Assembly (NCBI RefSeq): GCF_017795745.1
Contig: NZ_CP059067.1
Span: 4,464,001 to 4,528,000 of the forward strand
DNA: 64,000 nucleotides
From: Rhizobacter sp. AJA081-3
GTDB taxonomy: Bacteria; Pseudomonadota; Gammaproteobacteria; Burkholderiales; Burkholderiaceae_C
Reading direction: 5' to 3'
Part shown: positions 17,753-27,792 of the stretch, piece by piece
Layout: every line of letters starts with the position of its first letter
Numbering within the stretch: position 1 is the stretch's first letter
The notes under the pieces: generated by a model
What the model was told of the DNA's origin: nothing
Databases searched by the model: none
The model's input: the letters and a program-made list of their open reading frames with translations, nothing else
Position numbers and translations under genes: made by a program

Positions 17753-18870
17753 GAGATCACCTTCACCAGCCAGTGCGCCAGCTTCTGCGGCGTGAGCGCG
17801 GCGATCTCCATGCCGCAGGCGGCCAGGCGTTCCGCCATCTGGCGGTCGTAGACCGGGTGGGCCTGACTGTCGAGCGAGGCCAGGCCGAGCAGCTTCACTC
17901 GCGCTTCGGCGAGCTTCTTGACGGCGCGCACCAGCTCGCCGGCTGGCGCGCCTTCGCAGAAGTCGGTCACCAGCACGAGCACGGTGCGGTGCGGGTTCTC
18001 CACCAGCTGGGTGCAGTAGCGCACGGCCTGCGCGATGTCGGTACCGCCGCCGAGCTGCACGCGCATCAGCGTCTCGACCGGGTCGTCGGCATGATCGCTG
18101 AGATCGACGACGCTGGTGTCGAACACGACGATGCGCACCCGGAAGGCCGGCAGCGCCGCGAGGATCCCGGCCATCACCGCGCTGTGGATCACCGAGTCGG
18201 CCATGCTGCCGCTCTGGTCCACGCACAGGATGATGTCCCAGGGCAGGCGGCGCGTGTTGCGCTCGAAGAAGCGCAGCTGCTCGATGACGAGCTGCCCGCG
18301 CTCGCGGTCGAAGTGCTTGAGGTTCTTGCGGATCGTGCCCTTGGCATCGAAGTTCTGGGCGATCGCCATCGGCGAATGGCGGAAGCGGTTGAGCCGGCCC
18401 GACAGGGCCTGCCGCACCTCGGGCTCGAGCTGGCGGCGAATCTCCTCGACCACCTGGCGGATGATGCGGCGCGCCAGGTGCAGCACGTCCCCCTTCAAGT
18501 GGCCACGCAGCGAGAGCAAGGTGCGCAGCAGCTGCTGGTTGGGCTCGAGCCGCTCCAGCGTCTTCGGGTCGGTGACGAGCTCGGTCAGGCCGTAGCGGTC
18601 GAGGGCGTGCTTCTCGATGAGCTCGACGGTCTCCTGCGGGAACAGCTCGCGCACCTCGCCCAGCCAGGTCACCAGCGTCAGCTGAGACGGGTCGAGCGAT
18701 CCCGGCGCGGGGTCGTCGCGCAGGCCGCGGCCCTTGTACTCGCGGCCGTAGAGGTATTCGAGCGCGCGGTCCATGCGGCCGTACTCGGCCTGCAGGCCGC
18801 CGCCCTGCCCGGGCAGCCGCTGCTCGGCGTACTTGCCGAGCACGAGGCGCCAGCGGGCGACGTTCTTCAT
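17749..18870 (-). CDS. VWA (MIDAS) domain protein (YehP-like)
   Basis: A 373-residue protein with an N-terminal helical part and a C-terminal von Willebrand A domain. The metal-ion-dependent adhesion site is intact: DQSGSM near residue 212, the Thr/Asp of QLGGGTDIAQAV, and the Asp in VLVTDFCEG. There is no signal peptide or membrane segment, so it is a cytosolic VWA partner, as found for MoxR ATPases. The start overlaps the DUF5682 stop by 4 bp and its own stop overlaps the SWIM gene by 4 bp. It corresponds to E. coli yehP. A chaperone- or adaptor-like role with the ATPase is inferred. Confidence 0.88.
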   Translation of the reverse strand: MKNVARWRLVLGKYAEQRLPGQGGGLQAEYGRMDRALEYLYGREYKGRGLRDDPAPGSLDPSQLTLVTWLGEVRELFPQETVELIEKHALDRYGLTELVTDPKTLERLEPNQQLLRTLLSLRGHLKGDVLHLARRIIRQVVEEIRRQLEPEVRQALSGRLNRFRHSPMAIAQNFDAKGTIRKNLKHFDRERGQLVIEQLRFFERNTRRLPWDIILCVDQSGSMADSVIHSAVMAGILAALPAFRVRIVVFDTSVVDLSDHADDPVETLMRVQLGGGTDIAQAVRYCTQLVENPHRTVLVLVTDFCEGAPAGELVRAVKKLAEARVKLLGLASLDSQAHPVYDRQMAERLAACGMEIAALTPQKLAHWLVKVIS

Positions 18871-21308
18871 GCGTCCACCCAGCTGGCCAGGCCGTCGGCC
18901 CGCAGCACGTCGAGCAGGCGCTGCGTGGTGGCCAGGTGGGCCTGCACCTGACCGGCGGAGATGTCGTAGCGCACCAGGCGGCCGAGGTCGGCCTCGCCGT
19001 GCAGCTCGGCCACCGACTGCGCGATGCGGTCGGTCTCCTTTGGCGTCATCTCGGCAAAGGCCAGGCGCAGCTCGGGCAGGTTGGCGATGAAGTCGGCGTC
19101 GTTCCAGTCCGCGAGCAGGCGATCGAGCACCGACAGCAGCGCGGGCTGCTGCCAGGCCGCCTCGCGCGCGGTCTGCAGCAGCCCGCGCAGGAACGACACC
19201 GCATCGCGCGGCGCGATCAGGCCGTTGAGGTGGCCGTCCAGCGCCACGCCGAGCTCGGCCTCGGCCAGGCGCCCGGCGCCGTAGGCCAGTCCGGCCGCCG
19301 CACCGCGGACGAAGGCCGACTCATTGCCGGCGTGCAGCTCGTCGACCAGCGCCCAGTAGAGCGCCGCATCGAGGCGCTGGCCGGCCTCGCTGGCCAGCAG
19401 CTCGCGCAGGCGCGACAGCCCTGCGACGACTTCGCTGCCGTCGCCCGCGGCGCCCTGCAGCCCGCGGCCGAGGTAGATGGCACGCTCGTAGCCCGCCTTC
19501 AGCAGCACGGGCAGCTGCTCGATGCCGCGTGCCTCCAGCGGCTCGCGCGACTCCCACAACAGCCCCAGCGTGCCGGTGGCGTGCGCGACCGACTCGAACT
19601 GCGCATCGGCCCCGATCACCGTGGCCAGCGTGCTCGCCACCTTCGGCACATGGTCGTGCAGGCCGAGCACGCAGGCCTGCACGAGCAGCGCCGCGGCGGC
19701 CTTGGCATGGCGCGGCTCGGCGCCGGCCTCGAAGCGCTCCAGCCGCTCGGCGAAGCGCGCCGACACCGCCAGCGGCACGGTGGTGCCGTACACCGAGGCC
19801 TCCACCAGCGCGGCCTCCGTGGCCGCCGAGTGCGTGTAGTCCCAATGTTCCTGCAGCCGGTCGAGACCGAATCCGTTGACGAAGTCGGGGCCGGCGCTGC
19901 GGTGGGCCAGCGGCACGCCGAGCAGGCCCAGGCCGTGGAACAGCCGGCTGGTGACGCGGTGCTCGGGGCGGCGGTAGATGTCGAGCACGGCGCGGCGCGG
20001 CTGGGAGTCGTCGATCTTCAGGCGCTGTCGGCGCGCCCGGTACTCGAAGTCGCGCACCAGCGGCGGCGTGCTCGCACCCGGCGGCACCTTGCCCATGGCC
20101 TGGCCGCTGAGCATGCGCCGGGCCACGGCAAGCACCAGCGCGCCATCGGCATCGGCATCGCCCTTGACGAAGCAGCTGGTCACCGCATCGAGCACGTCGT
20201 CGCGCACGGGCGCCGGGCGCTGGCGCAGCGCGGCGAGCTGCAGCGCGTGCTCGTAGGCCGCGCCGAGGGCCGGCATCGGCAGCGGCAGGCCGTGGCGGCC
20301 GCGCAGCTCGATGGCGATGTCGAACAGCATGGTCAGCGCGAGCTCCTGGCGTACGCGCGCACCGGCCGGCAGGCCGGCCTTGTCGTGCCGCAGCATGCGC
20401 TCCCACAGGTGCTGCTGCCAGGCCGGCGAAGTCATCCCGGCGGAGTAGCCGTTCAGGCGGTCCAGGCGATCCTGGCCGTAGCGGATCAGTGCGGCCGCCT
20501 CGTCGCTGACGGTGCTGCGCGAGATCGCCGGCCGCGCGGTGCGGCCGCCCTCCAGCAGGCCGGGCAGCGCAACCGCATGGAAGCCGCCGACCACCGCGAG
20601 CACCGGCCCGTCGCCCGGCTGGCGGCGATCAAGCGCCTGCCGGATGTGCCAGGCCATCTCGTCCTCGCGCGCCAGCGTGCCGTCGGCGCGCAGTTCCTCG
20701 TCGCTGCACTCCACGCGGGCCAGGTGGCAGTAGGCGGCCATGTCCAGCACATGCTCGTGCAGCGTGCGCGCCGTCGCCGGCGCCTCGAACAGGTGCTCCC
20801 AGAGCTCCTCGTGGTCGCGGCAGCCCAGCCGCGAGGCCAGCGCGCCGAGGTAGCGGCTGCGGCGGAAGTGGCGTTCGTCGAGCAGCGACTGCGCTTCGCC
20901 GTCGTCCTCGTCGGGCTCGATCTGGCACTGCTCGGCATGGTCGAGGTCGATGAAGCGGGCCGGGATGCCCTGCTCCTGCGCGGCGCGCAACGCCACCAGC
21001 TCGGGCGAGTGATCGCAGAACGGGTAGTAGGCGGCGCGCCGCCGAGCCGCCTGCTCGCCCTGCGGCTTGAACACGGCGTAGGTGTAGACCGCCAGCGGCA
21101 TGCGCGCCTCGGGATGCACGAGCATCGGGATGAGCGGGTCGAAGCAGCGCGGCCCTTCGACCAGCACCGTGCTGGGTCGCACCGTGGCCAGCCAGCGGCG
21201 CAGCTGCCACGCGCAGGCCGGGCTGTGGTGCCGCACCGGAAACAGCACCAGCTCGGGCCCGATCAGCCGGGCCCCCAGCGCGCGCACCGCGTCCGACGTG
21301 GGCAGCAT
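18867..21308 (-). CDS. DUF5682 family protein (YehM-like)
   Basis: The 813-residue protein begins GARLIGPELVLFPVRHHSPACA and continues with VLVEGPRCFDPLIPML, RFIDLDHAEQC and VVGGFHAVALPGLL. The pattern of His/Glu motifs recalls the TraB/TIKI-EreA superfamily of putative hydrolases, so an enzymatic N-terminal half is possible; this is inference. The C-terminal half is helical. DUF5682 proteins regularly occur between MoxR and VWA genes, as here and in E. coli (yehM). ATG 21308 is chosen because it starts 13 bp after the MoxR stop. Its stop overlaps the VWA start. Confidence 0.8.
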   Translation of the reverse strand: MLPTSDAVRALGARLIGPELVLFPVRHHSPACAWQLRRWLATVRPSTVLVEGPRCFDPLIPMLVHPEARMPLAVYTYAVFKPQGEQAARRRAAYYPFCDHSPELVALRAAQEQGIPARFIDLDHAEQCQIEPDEDDGEAQSLLDERHFRRSRYLGALASRLGCRDHEELWEHLFEAPATARTLHEHVLDMAAYCHLARVECSDEELRADGTLAREDEMAWHIRQALDRRQPGDGPVLAVVGGFHAVALPGLLEGGRTARPAISRSTVSDEAAALIRYGQDRLDRLNGYSAGMTSPAWQQHLWERMLRHDKAGLPAGARVRQELALTMLFDIAIELRGRHGLPLPMPALGAAYEHALQLAALRQRPAPVRDDVLDAVTSCFVKGDADADGALVLAVARRMLSGQAMGKVPPGASTPPLVRDFEYRARRQRLKIDDSQPRRAVLDIYRRPEHRVTSRLFHGLGLLGVPLAHRSAGPDFVNGFGLDRLQEHWDYTHSAATEAALVEASVYGTTVPLAVSARFAERLERFEAGAEPRHAKAAAALLVQACVLGLHDHVPKVASTLATVIGADAQFESVAHATGTLGLLWESREPLEARGIEQLPVLLKAGYERAIYLGRGLQGAAGDGSEVVAGLSRLRELLASEAGQRLDAALYWALVDELHAGNESAFVRGAAAGLAYGAGRLAEAELGVALDGHLNGLIAPRDAVSFLRGLLQTAREAAWQQPALLSVLDRLLADWNDADFIANLPELRLAFAEMTPKETDRIAQSVAELHGEADLGRLVRYDISAGQVQAHLATTQRLLDVLRADGLASWVDA

Positions 21309-21321
21309 CGTGCCGGGCGGC

Positions 21322-22425
21322 TCAGCGATCGAGCTCGCGGCGCGCATCGAGCACGCGCTTCCATTGCGCGTGGCGCTGCGCACGCTGCTTGACCACCACG
21401 TCGAAGTAGTGGCGCAGCTTCTTGCCGTCCTCCGGGTTGTCCTTGAGCACGGTGCCGATCAGCTGGCGCGCCACATGGTCGCCGCCGACCGAGCCGTCGC
21501 CGAAGTAGTGCGCATCCAGGCAGGCCGCATACCCCACCGACACCGCCTCGGCGGAAGACATCACCGCCGTGGGCTTCTCGATCACCACGCCCTCGCTCGT
21601 CACGCCCTGGCGCAGGTCGTTGAACGCGGTCACGAGCAGGTCCACCACGTCGGCGTCGAAGTCGACCTCCACCTGTGCGCGCGCCAGCAGCGCCTCGGTC
21701 TGCTCGCGCACCAGCTGGGTCTCGAGCTTGCGGTCGGCGATCGGCCGCACCGTCTCGAAGTTGAAGCGGCGCTTGAGCGCGCTCGACATCTCATGCACGC
21801 CGCGGTCGCGGATGTTGGCGGTGGCCAGCACGTTGAAGCCGCGCTGCGCGAACACCGTGGCGCCCTCGCCGTCGAGCTCGGGCACGTGCAGCACCTTCTC
21901 CGACAGCAGGCTGATCAGGCTGTCCTGGATTTCGGGCTGCACCCGCGTCACCTCCTCGAAGCGGCACAGCATGCCGCCGCGCATCGCCTCGTGCATCGGC
22001 CCGCCCACCAGCGCGCGCGGCGTCGGCCCTTCGGCCAGCAGCAACGCGTAGTTCCACGAGTACTTGATCTGGTCCTCGGTGGTGCCGGCGGTGCCCTGGA
22101 TGATGCAGATCGAGTTGCCGCTGATCGCCGCGGCCAGCAACTCGGAGAGCATCGACTTCGCCGTGCCGGGCTCGCCCACCAGCAGCAGCCCGCGGTCGCT
22201 CATCAGCGTGACGATGCAGCGGTCGATCAGCGCGTCGTCGCCGTAGAACTTGCGCCGCACGCCGAGCTTGTCGTCGCCGAGGATGAAGCTGCGCACGGCG
22301 CGTGGCGACAGCCGCCAGCCCTGTGGTCGCGGGCCGGCGTCCTTCTCGCGCAGACGGGCCAGTTCCTCGGCGTGCACCTGCTCGGCAGGTGCGCGCAGCA
22401 CGGCGGCGGATTCGGTGTGTGGCAT
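21322..22425 (-). CDS. MoxR-type AAA+ ATPase (YehL-like)
   Basis: A 367-residue AAA+ ATPase. The Walker A motif is GEPGTAKSML near residue 82, the Walker B-like acidic pair is in MLCRFEEVTRV, and sensor 1 lies in VLATANIRDRG. A C-terminal lid region with SSAEAVSVGYAACLD follows. MoxR ATPases act as remodelling chaperones with VWA proteins, and the VWA gene of this cassette lies two genes downstream. The start is 1 bp from the DUF4132 stop. It matches yehL of E. coli in order and neighbours. Confidence 0.9.
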   Translation of the reverse strand: MPHTESAAVLRAPAEQVHAEELARLREKDAGPRPQGWRLSPRAVRSFILGDDKLGVRRKFYGDDALIDRCIVTLMSDRGLLLVGEPGTAKSMLSELLAAAISGNSICIIQGTAGTTEDQIKYSWNYALLLAEGPTPRALVGGPMHEAMRGGMLCRFEEVTRVQPEIQDSLISLLSEKVLHVPELDGEGATVFAQRGFNVLATANIRDRGVHEMSSALKRRFNFETVRPIADRKLETQLVREQTEALLARAQVEVDFDADVVDLLVTAFNDLRQGVTSEGVVIEKPTAVMSSAEAVSVGYAACLDAHYFGDGSVGGDHVARQLIGTVLKDNPEDGKKLRHYFDVVVKQRAQRHAQWKRVLDARRELDR

Positions 22426-22426
22426 T

Positions 22427-25400
22427 TCAGTACTCGCTCTTCTTCTGCCAGTCGGCGTGGTAGCCCGTGCCCTCGGCGGCGATCAGGCGCAGGTCGTTGT
22501 AGCACTCCGACAGCAGCACCTTCGGCACCTTCGCCAGCGTCAGCTTGCCTCGCTGCCCGCTCGACTTGTCGGCACTGCTGGCGAACGACAGGTTCAGCAG
22601 CGCCACGGTGCGGTTCTCTTCGGGCAACGGGTTGCCGGTGAACTCGAGCACCGCCTGCAGCCCGAGCGTCGGGAAGCGCTTCTCGTAGACGTGGAACCAG
22701 CCGCCGTCTTCCGCCGGCCCGCGTGTGTAACCCAGCTTCAGCGCACGGCCGCGCAGCGCGAAGGCCTCGATCAGGTGTCCCTCGAAGTCCTTGATCGCGT
22801 CGTTGCCGGCCTTCGCTTCGGGCAGCGCGTAGTGGCCCTTGCCGAGCTGCTGGAAGAGCGGCTTGATCTCGTAGTCCACCAGGTGCTGCTGCCAGGCCGA
22901 CACGGCATCGGCGCCGATCAGCGAGTCGTGCGCGAGGCGCACGCGCGCCCCCTCGGTCAGTTCGACCGCGTTGTCTTCGTGGTCGGTGAGCGTGCCGTCG
23001 TCGAGCGGCCGGAAGGTCCGCGCCGCCTTGCCGTCGATGAGCTCCACCCACACCAGCCGCTGCACGAGGTGGCGCAGCACGGGGTGCTGCTGCAGGTAGG
23101 CAGCCCAGTCGGCGGCGGGCCACTCGCGCTCGGTGCACAGCGCCTCGTAGAGGCGGTCGGTCTGCAGGTCGACGATGCTCTTGAGTTCCTTCTTCGCCGC
23201 GCCGAAGGCCTTCTTCGCCTCCTTGGCCTGCTCGGCATCGTCGTCCTGCCGCGGCTCCGGCAGGGCCGCGATCTTCTTGCCGTCCGGGTTGAACAGCTCG
23301 ACCTTGAAGTCGGGCAGCAGGCGCGCCGTGAAGTTGCGCGGCCCGAAGCTCAGTTCGAGCGTGCCGGTCTCGTCGAAGCCGGCAGAGGGCACGGTGCGGT
23401 CGGCCAGCTCGGCGAGCGTCCAGCCCTTGCGTTCGGCCAGCGCCTCGGCCTGCCGCGTGGCCTCCTCCTGGAAGCTCTTGGTACGGAAGCGGCTGCCGAT
23501 GGCCAGCATCAGCTGCGTGGCGCTCGGGTGGTCGATCCAGGCCAGCATCGCGATCAGCGCCTTGCCCTGCGAGGCGCGCGAGCCGTACCACTCCTTGAGG
23601 TAACGCTGCGTGGGCCCGGCTGCGCGCTCGCGCGCGCAGGCCGCCGCCACGGCCAGCAAGCCCTTGGCGCCGATGGCCGAGCCGGCGGGCTGGCGCAGCT
23701 GGCCGGGCAGGAAGGCGGCGGTCAGCTCCTCCACGGACTTGCCGAGGTTCGGGCTGTCCTTGTAGTACTGCGGGTAGCTCGCCATCGAGGAGAAGGTCCC
23801 CTGCGCGGAGCTTTGCGCGCGGCGCATCGCCTCGTCGGGCGGGATCGGCCGCACGTCCTCGCGCAGCCAGGTCTCCAGCACGAACTGGCCGAACGCCTCG
23901 CGGTCGCGCGCATCGAACATCTCGCAGTACTTGCGCAGCACCGCATTCGGCTCGGGCGTCTTCTGCTTGACCGCCTGCATGATCATCCAGCGCAGCACGT
24001 CGGGCGGCACGGCCGCGCCGCTGTCGGCCCAGCGGACTTCGGGCAGCGCGCTCCACGGGAAGAATTCCAGGTCCTTCGGCAAGCCCTTGGCGAGCGACTT
24101 GGCCGCCTCGGCCGCCAGTGCCTTGCGGTCCAGGTACTTCTCGACCGGCTGGCCGAGGGCCTGCAGCGCATCGAGCATCGCGCCCTTGGCGACGTCGTGC
24201 TTCTCCTTGGCGACCGCCTTCTCCAGCGCGGGCACGGACGCCCCGTGGCGAAGCCGGGCCAGCCACAGGGCCGCGACAGTGCGCGTCTCCGCCTTGCCGT
24301 CGGCCAGGGCCGAGATGATGCGCTCCTCCTTGCCCGGGTGGTTCTGCAAGGCCTCCTGGGCCGGCCCGCGATCGGTCTTGCCCGAGCCCAGCGCCAGCGT
24401 GAACAGCGCATTGATGGCCGCTGCCGGCGGCTTGGGCAGCGTGGCGATGGCGCGGAACAGCCCGGCGCGGCCGAACGAGTAGTCCTTGATGGTGTCGTGC
24501 AACAGGGCCTGCAGCACGGCTTCGAGGTGGTGCGCGAAGAAGGGCCACACCTGCTCGTTGGGCCAGTCGCCCGCGAACTGAGCGCCCCACGCGTGGCAGT
24601 AGTTGCGCAGCAGCGCCTGGCCCGACTGCCCGGCCTCGTCGAGCATGCACGACAGCTCGATCAGGCTCGGCTGCCCGATGCGCCGGTGCATCGCGTTGAA
24701 GGCCTGGATGGCCGGATGCATGAGCATGCCGTCGTGCGAGGTCGCGATGTCGAAGAACAGCAGCACCTTGAGCATCGCCGCCGGCCCCACGCCATCGGTC
24801 TCGGCCAGCTTCAGCGTGGGCTGGGCCACGTGGTTCCAGCCGCGCCCGCGCTGCGGGGTGCGATCCGGCGGCCGGGGCTTCCCCGATTCGAGGTAGGCCT
24901 GCAGGGCAAGCGCATCGGCACCGGTGAAGGGCTCGTCCTGGCGCAGCGGGAACTTGTGCCCCTGGGCCGCCATGCGCGCATGGTGCTCGCGCATGCTGGC
25001 GTTCGAGCGCGTGATCGATTCGTCGATGTCCTTCCACAGGCGCGCCAGCGCTTCTTGGGGCACCCGGCAGTTGGCGGCCGACCAGTCGATGCTCGGCAGC
25101 ACGACCTCATAGGCCTGCTCTTCCTGCTCGGCCGCCTGCTCGCCCGCATCCCACTCGGCGAGCAGCGCCTGCACCGACGGCGCCTTGTCCGCCGCCGCGG
25201 TCTCGCGGGCGAAGGCCGCATCGCCGCCATCGCCCCGTTCCGTGCCGAGCTGGTGCAGCAGCCGCAGCGCATGCAGGCGCTGCTCGGGCTTGCCGTTCAA
25301 GGCCAGTTCGCGCAGCGGGGCCGACACGGCGGCGCCGCATCGGCGCAGCGCGCCCTCCGCCGGGATGCGCACCTGCTTGCTGCTGGCCACACCCAGCTCG

Positions 25401-26158
25401 CACAGCTGCGGCGCGAGCTGCTCGAGCGTGGCCGCGGTGGCGCGCGCCAGCATCGCCAGCACATGCACGCGCTGCGCCACCGACGCGGCGAGCAGATGCG
25501 GCCGCACCGCCTCGAGGTGGCGCTCCAGCGCCTGCGGATAGTCCGGCAGATCGGTCAGCATCAACAGGCGCTGCTCGGCGCCGTAGCCGGAATCGACCGG
25601 CGAGGCAAAGCAGGCGACGACCAGCGAGGCCGGCTCCAGCCCATCCTCCTGCAGCATCGCCTCGATCTGCGCGCACGCCAGGCCCTGGGCCTGGGGCCGC
25701 TGGCTCGACCAGCCCGTCAGGCTGCTCTCGGCGCTGGCCATCAGCATCACTTCGGGCCAGTGGGTGCCGCGCGGCAGCTGCAGCCGCCACGACGACACCT
25801 GGCCCTTCACGCTGGCCTCGAGCACGCGCGCCCAGCGCATGGCCACGACCGGCGGCACGGCACCGAAATGCTCGAAGACATCGGGCAATTCGCGCTCACC
25901 GCGGCCGTAGTGGTAGCCCGTGAGCCGGAAGCGCTCGCCGACCTCCGGCCGCTGCCCCACCTCGTGGAGCACCGCCATCGGCTCGCCCTGCAGCACGAAA
26001 CCGAGGATGTCGCGAGCCAGGCCCTTGCGGCCCTTGCCGCCATCGACCTGGTCCAGCGGCTCGAGCAACTTCTCCAGGCGCCGGGCCCAGGCCTCCGGGA
26101 CTCCGGGCGGCAGCTCGAACGCGCTGTCGCCGAGCAGCTTGGCCATCCATTTCAGCAT
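22427..26158 (-). CDS. DUF4132 giant protein (YehI/MolR-like)
   Basis: A 1243-residue protein beginning MLKWMAKLLGDSAFELPP, with helical repeat-like segments through the first two thirds and a C-terminal DUF4132 domain (about residues 960-1240: GTLELSFGPRNFTARLLPDF, HDSLIGADAVSAWQQHLVDY, ending HADWQKKSEY). In E. coli the related yehI lies in the molR locus; an old link with molybdate regulation exists, but its biochemistry is unknown. The start at 26158 is supported by a strong GGGGAGGAA ribosome site about 8 nt upstream. It heads the five-gene cassette and is divergent from creD. Confidence 0.85.
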   Translation of the reverse strand: MLKWMAKLLGDSAFELPPGVPEAWARRLEKLLEPLDQVDGGKGRKGLARDILGFVLQGEPMAVLHEVGQRPEVGERFRLTGYHYGRGERELPDVFEHFGAVPPVVAMRWARVLEASVKGQVSSWRLQLPRGTHWPEVMLMASAESSLTGWSSQRPQAQGLACAQIEAMLQEDGLEPASLVVACFASPVDSGYGAEQRLLMLTDLPDYPQALERHLEAVRPHLLAASVAQRVHVLAMLARATAATLEQLAPQLCELGVASSKQVRIPAEGALRRCGAAVSAPLRELALNGKPEQRLHALRLLHQLGTERGDGGDAAFARETAAADKAPSVQALLAEWDAGEQAAEQEEQAYEVVLPSIDWSAANCRVPQEALARLWKDIDESITRSNASMREHHARMAAQGHKFPLRQDEPFTGADALALQAYLESGKPRPPDRTPQRGRGWNHVAQPTLKLAETDGVGPAAMLKVLLFFDIATSHDGMLMHPAIQAFNAMHRRIGQPSLIELSCMLDEAGQSGQALLRNYCHAWGAQFAGDWPNEQVWPFFAHHLEAVLQALLHDTIKDYSFGRAGLFRAIATLPKPPAAAINALFTLALGSGKTDRGPAQEALQNHPGKEERIISALADGKAETRTVAALWLARLRHGASVPALEKAVAKEKHDVAKGAMLDALQALGQPVEKYLDRKALAAEAAKSLAKGLPKDLEFFPWSALPEVRWADSGAAVPPDVLRWMIMQAVKQKTPEPNAVLRKYCEMFDARDREAFGQFVLETWLREDVRPIPPDEAMRRAQSSAQGTFSSMASYPQYYKDSPNLGKSVEELTAAFLPGQLRQPAGSAIGAKGLLAVAAACARERAAGPTQRYLKEWYGSRASQGKALIAMLAWIDHPSATQLMLAIGSRFRTKSFQEEATRQAEALAERKGWTLAELADRTVPSAGFDETGTLELSFGPRNFTARLLPDFKVELFNPDGKKIAALPEPRQDDDAEQAKEAKKAFGAAKKELKSIVDLQTDRLYEALCTEREWPAADWAAYLQQHPVLRHLVQRLVWVELIDGKAARTFRPLDDGTLTDHEDNAVELTEGARVRLAHDSLIGADAVSAWQQHLVDYEIKPLFQQLGKGHYALPEAKAGNDAIKDFEGHLIEAFALRGRALKLGYTRGPAEDGGWFHVYEKRFPTLGLQAVLEFTGNPLPEENRTVALLNLSFASSADKSSGQRGKLTLAKVPKVLLSECYNDLRLIAAEGTGYHADWQKKSEY

Positions 26159-26335
26159 CGCATTCCTCCCCGAATGTCGTTCCGCTCTCGTGGCAGGCCT
26201 GACTATATCGACGCCCTGCTCGGGGCCGATCCGCACCGTCGCGCCACTTCACGCGGAGTTCACGAACTTCATGCCGCGTTCACGGCGCGCCGCCACAGTC
26301 CGCTGCTTCCGAAACCAGGGAGCGAGGTCGAAGAC

Positions 26336-27748
26336 ATGAAATTCCCCATCGTTGGAAAGCTGCTGGCGCTGGCCGGCGTGATGCTCGCGTTGCTGTGGGC
26401 GCTGGGCATGGTGAGCGGCGTGGTCGCCGAGCGCGAAGGCCGCCTGCGAGAGGCGCAGCGCGGCATCGCCGACAGCCTGGCAGGCAGCCAGACGCTGGCA
26501 GGCCCGGTGCTGCAGCGCCAGTGCAGCGAACAGTGGAAGGTCGAGCAGGGCGAGGGCAAGGACCGCAAGTGGGTCGACCAGCGCAAGGACTACACCCTGG
26601 CCGCCGTGCCGCACCGGCTCGCGATGGACGCATCGACACGCATCGAGCCGCGCACGCGCGGCATCTTCCGCATCAACGGCTATGTGGTGAAGGCCAGCCT
26701 GCAGGCCGACTGGACCGACCTGCAGGCGCTGCAGCCCGCCGCGCCGAAGGCCGGCGTGCAGCAGACCTGCAGCGACCCGGTGCTGTGGGTGGCGGTGGCC
26801 GACCCGCGCGGCATCCGCAGCGCGACGGTCACGCTCGCTGGCAACGAGGTGGCGGTGCAGCCTGGCACGCCGGCGCCGAACGTGCCGCGCGGTTTCCACG
26901 CCCGCTGGGCGGCCGGCAAGGCGCTGGACGGCAAGGCGACGCTGAACACCGTCGTGGCGCTGGAGCTGGTCGGCACCGAAGACCTGTCGTTCGTGCCCAT
27001 CGGCGAGCAGTCGAACTTCAAGCTCTCGTCGGACTGGCCGCACCCCTCGTTCAACGGCCGCTTCCTGCCGGCGCAGCGCAGCATCACCGGCCAGGGCTTC
27101 CAGGCCGAGTGGCAGCTCAGCGCGCTGGCCAGCCGCAGCGGCACCGAACTGCTCGGCGGATATGGCCTGTGCGCACCCGGTGAGCCAGCGCCCACGATGG
27201 CGGCTGCGGGCCAGCCCGTGCCCCTGTGCATCGAGAGATTCGGCGTCGCCTTCATCGACCCGGTGAGCACCTACGTGCTGAGCGACCGCGCCACCAAGTA
27301 CGGCCTGCTCTTCATCGTGCTCACCTTCGTGGCCGTGGGGCTGGTGGAGGTGATGCGGCGCCTGCGCGTGCACCCGGTGCAGTACGCGCTCGTCGGCTGT
27401 GCATTGGCGCTGTTCTTCCTGCTGCTGGTGAGCCTGGGAGAGCATGTCGACTTCGGTGTGGCCTACGCGACGGCGGCGACGGCGTGCACGCTGCTGCTGG
27501 GCTACTACGGCGCCCACGTTCTGAAGGGCTGGCGCGCAGGCCTGGCCTTTGCCGGCGGCATCGGCGGGCTGTACGGGCTGCTGTACCTGCTGCTGCTCAG
27601 CGAGCAGTCGTCACTGGTGCTGGGCTCGGTGCTGCTGTTCGCCGTGCTGGCGGCGGTGATGGGGGTGACGCGGCGCTTCGACTGGTATGCGCTGGGCGCG
27701 CGATTGCGCACGGAGGCAGACTTCGCGGCGAAGCCCACTCGGTCATAG
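26336..27748 (+). CDS. creD: CreD family inner-membrane protein
   Basis: A 470-residue protein with one N-terminal membrane segment (residues ~6-28, VGKLLALAGVMLALLWALGM), a large periplasmic domain (about 30-300, including RGIFRINGYVVKASLQADW and SDWPHPSFNGRFLP), and a C-terminal block of about six segments starting near YGLLFIVLTFVAVGLVEVM. This is the full CreD architecture at normal length. In enterobacteria CreD is controlled by the CreBC two-component system and linked to envelope and beta-lactam responses. No creB or creC is nearby. The start is divergent from DUF4132, with a 177-bp spacer holding no other gene I can see. Confidence 0.9.
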   Translation: MKFPIVGKLLALAGVMLALLWALGMVSGVVAEREGRLREAQRGIADSLAGSQTLAGPVLQRQCSEQWKVEQGEGKDRKWVDQRKDYTLAAVPHRLAMDASTRIEPRTRGIFRINGYVVKASLQADWTDLQALQPAAPKAGVQQTCSDPVLWVAVADPRGIRSATVTLAGNEVAVQPGTPAPNVPRGFHARWAAGKALDGKATLNTVVALELVGTEDLSFVPIGEQSNFKLSSDWPHPSFNGRFLPAQRSITGQGFQAEWQLSALASRSGTELLGGYGLCAPGEPAPTMAAAGQPVPLCIERFGVAFIDPVSTYVLSDRATKYGLLFIVLTFVAVGLVEVMRRLRVHPVQYALVGCALALFFLLLVSLGEHVDFGVAYATAATACTLLLGYYGAHVLKGWRAGLAFAGGIGGLYGLLYLLLLSEQSSLVLGSVLLFAVLAAVMGVTRRFDWYALGARLRTEADFAAKPTRS

Positions 27749-27792
27749 CGCCACGCCTGATCTGCAGGCAGCGACTGCAACCTGTCAGGCAA

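Noticed and set aside
22250-26335. A very long plus-strand open frame (over 1300 codons) opposite DUF4132, running into creD
   Set aside because: It is antisense to a well-supported gene. GC-rich codon use removes stops on the opposite strand. Its residue composition is Arg/His/Gln-rich with no domain, and only the creD part from 26336 is real.
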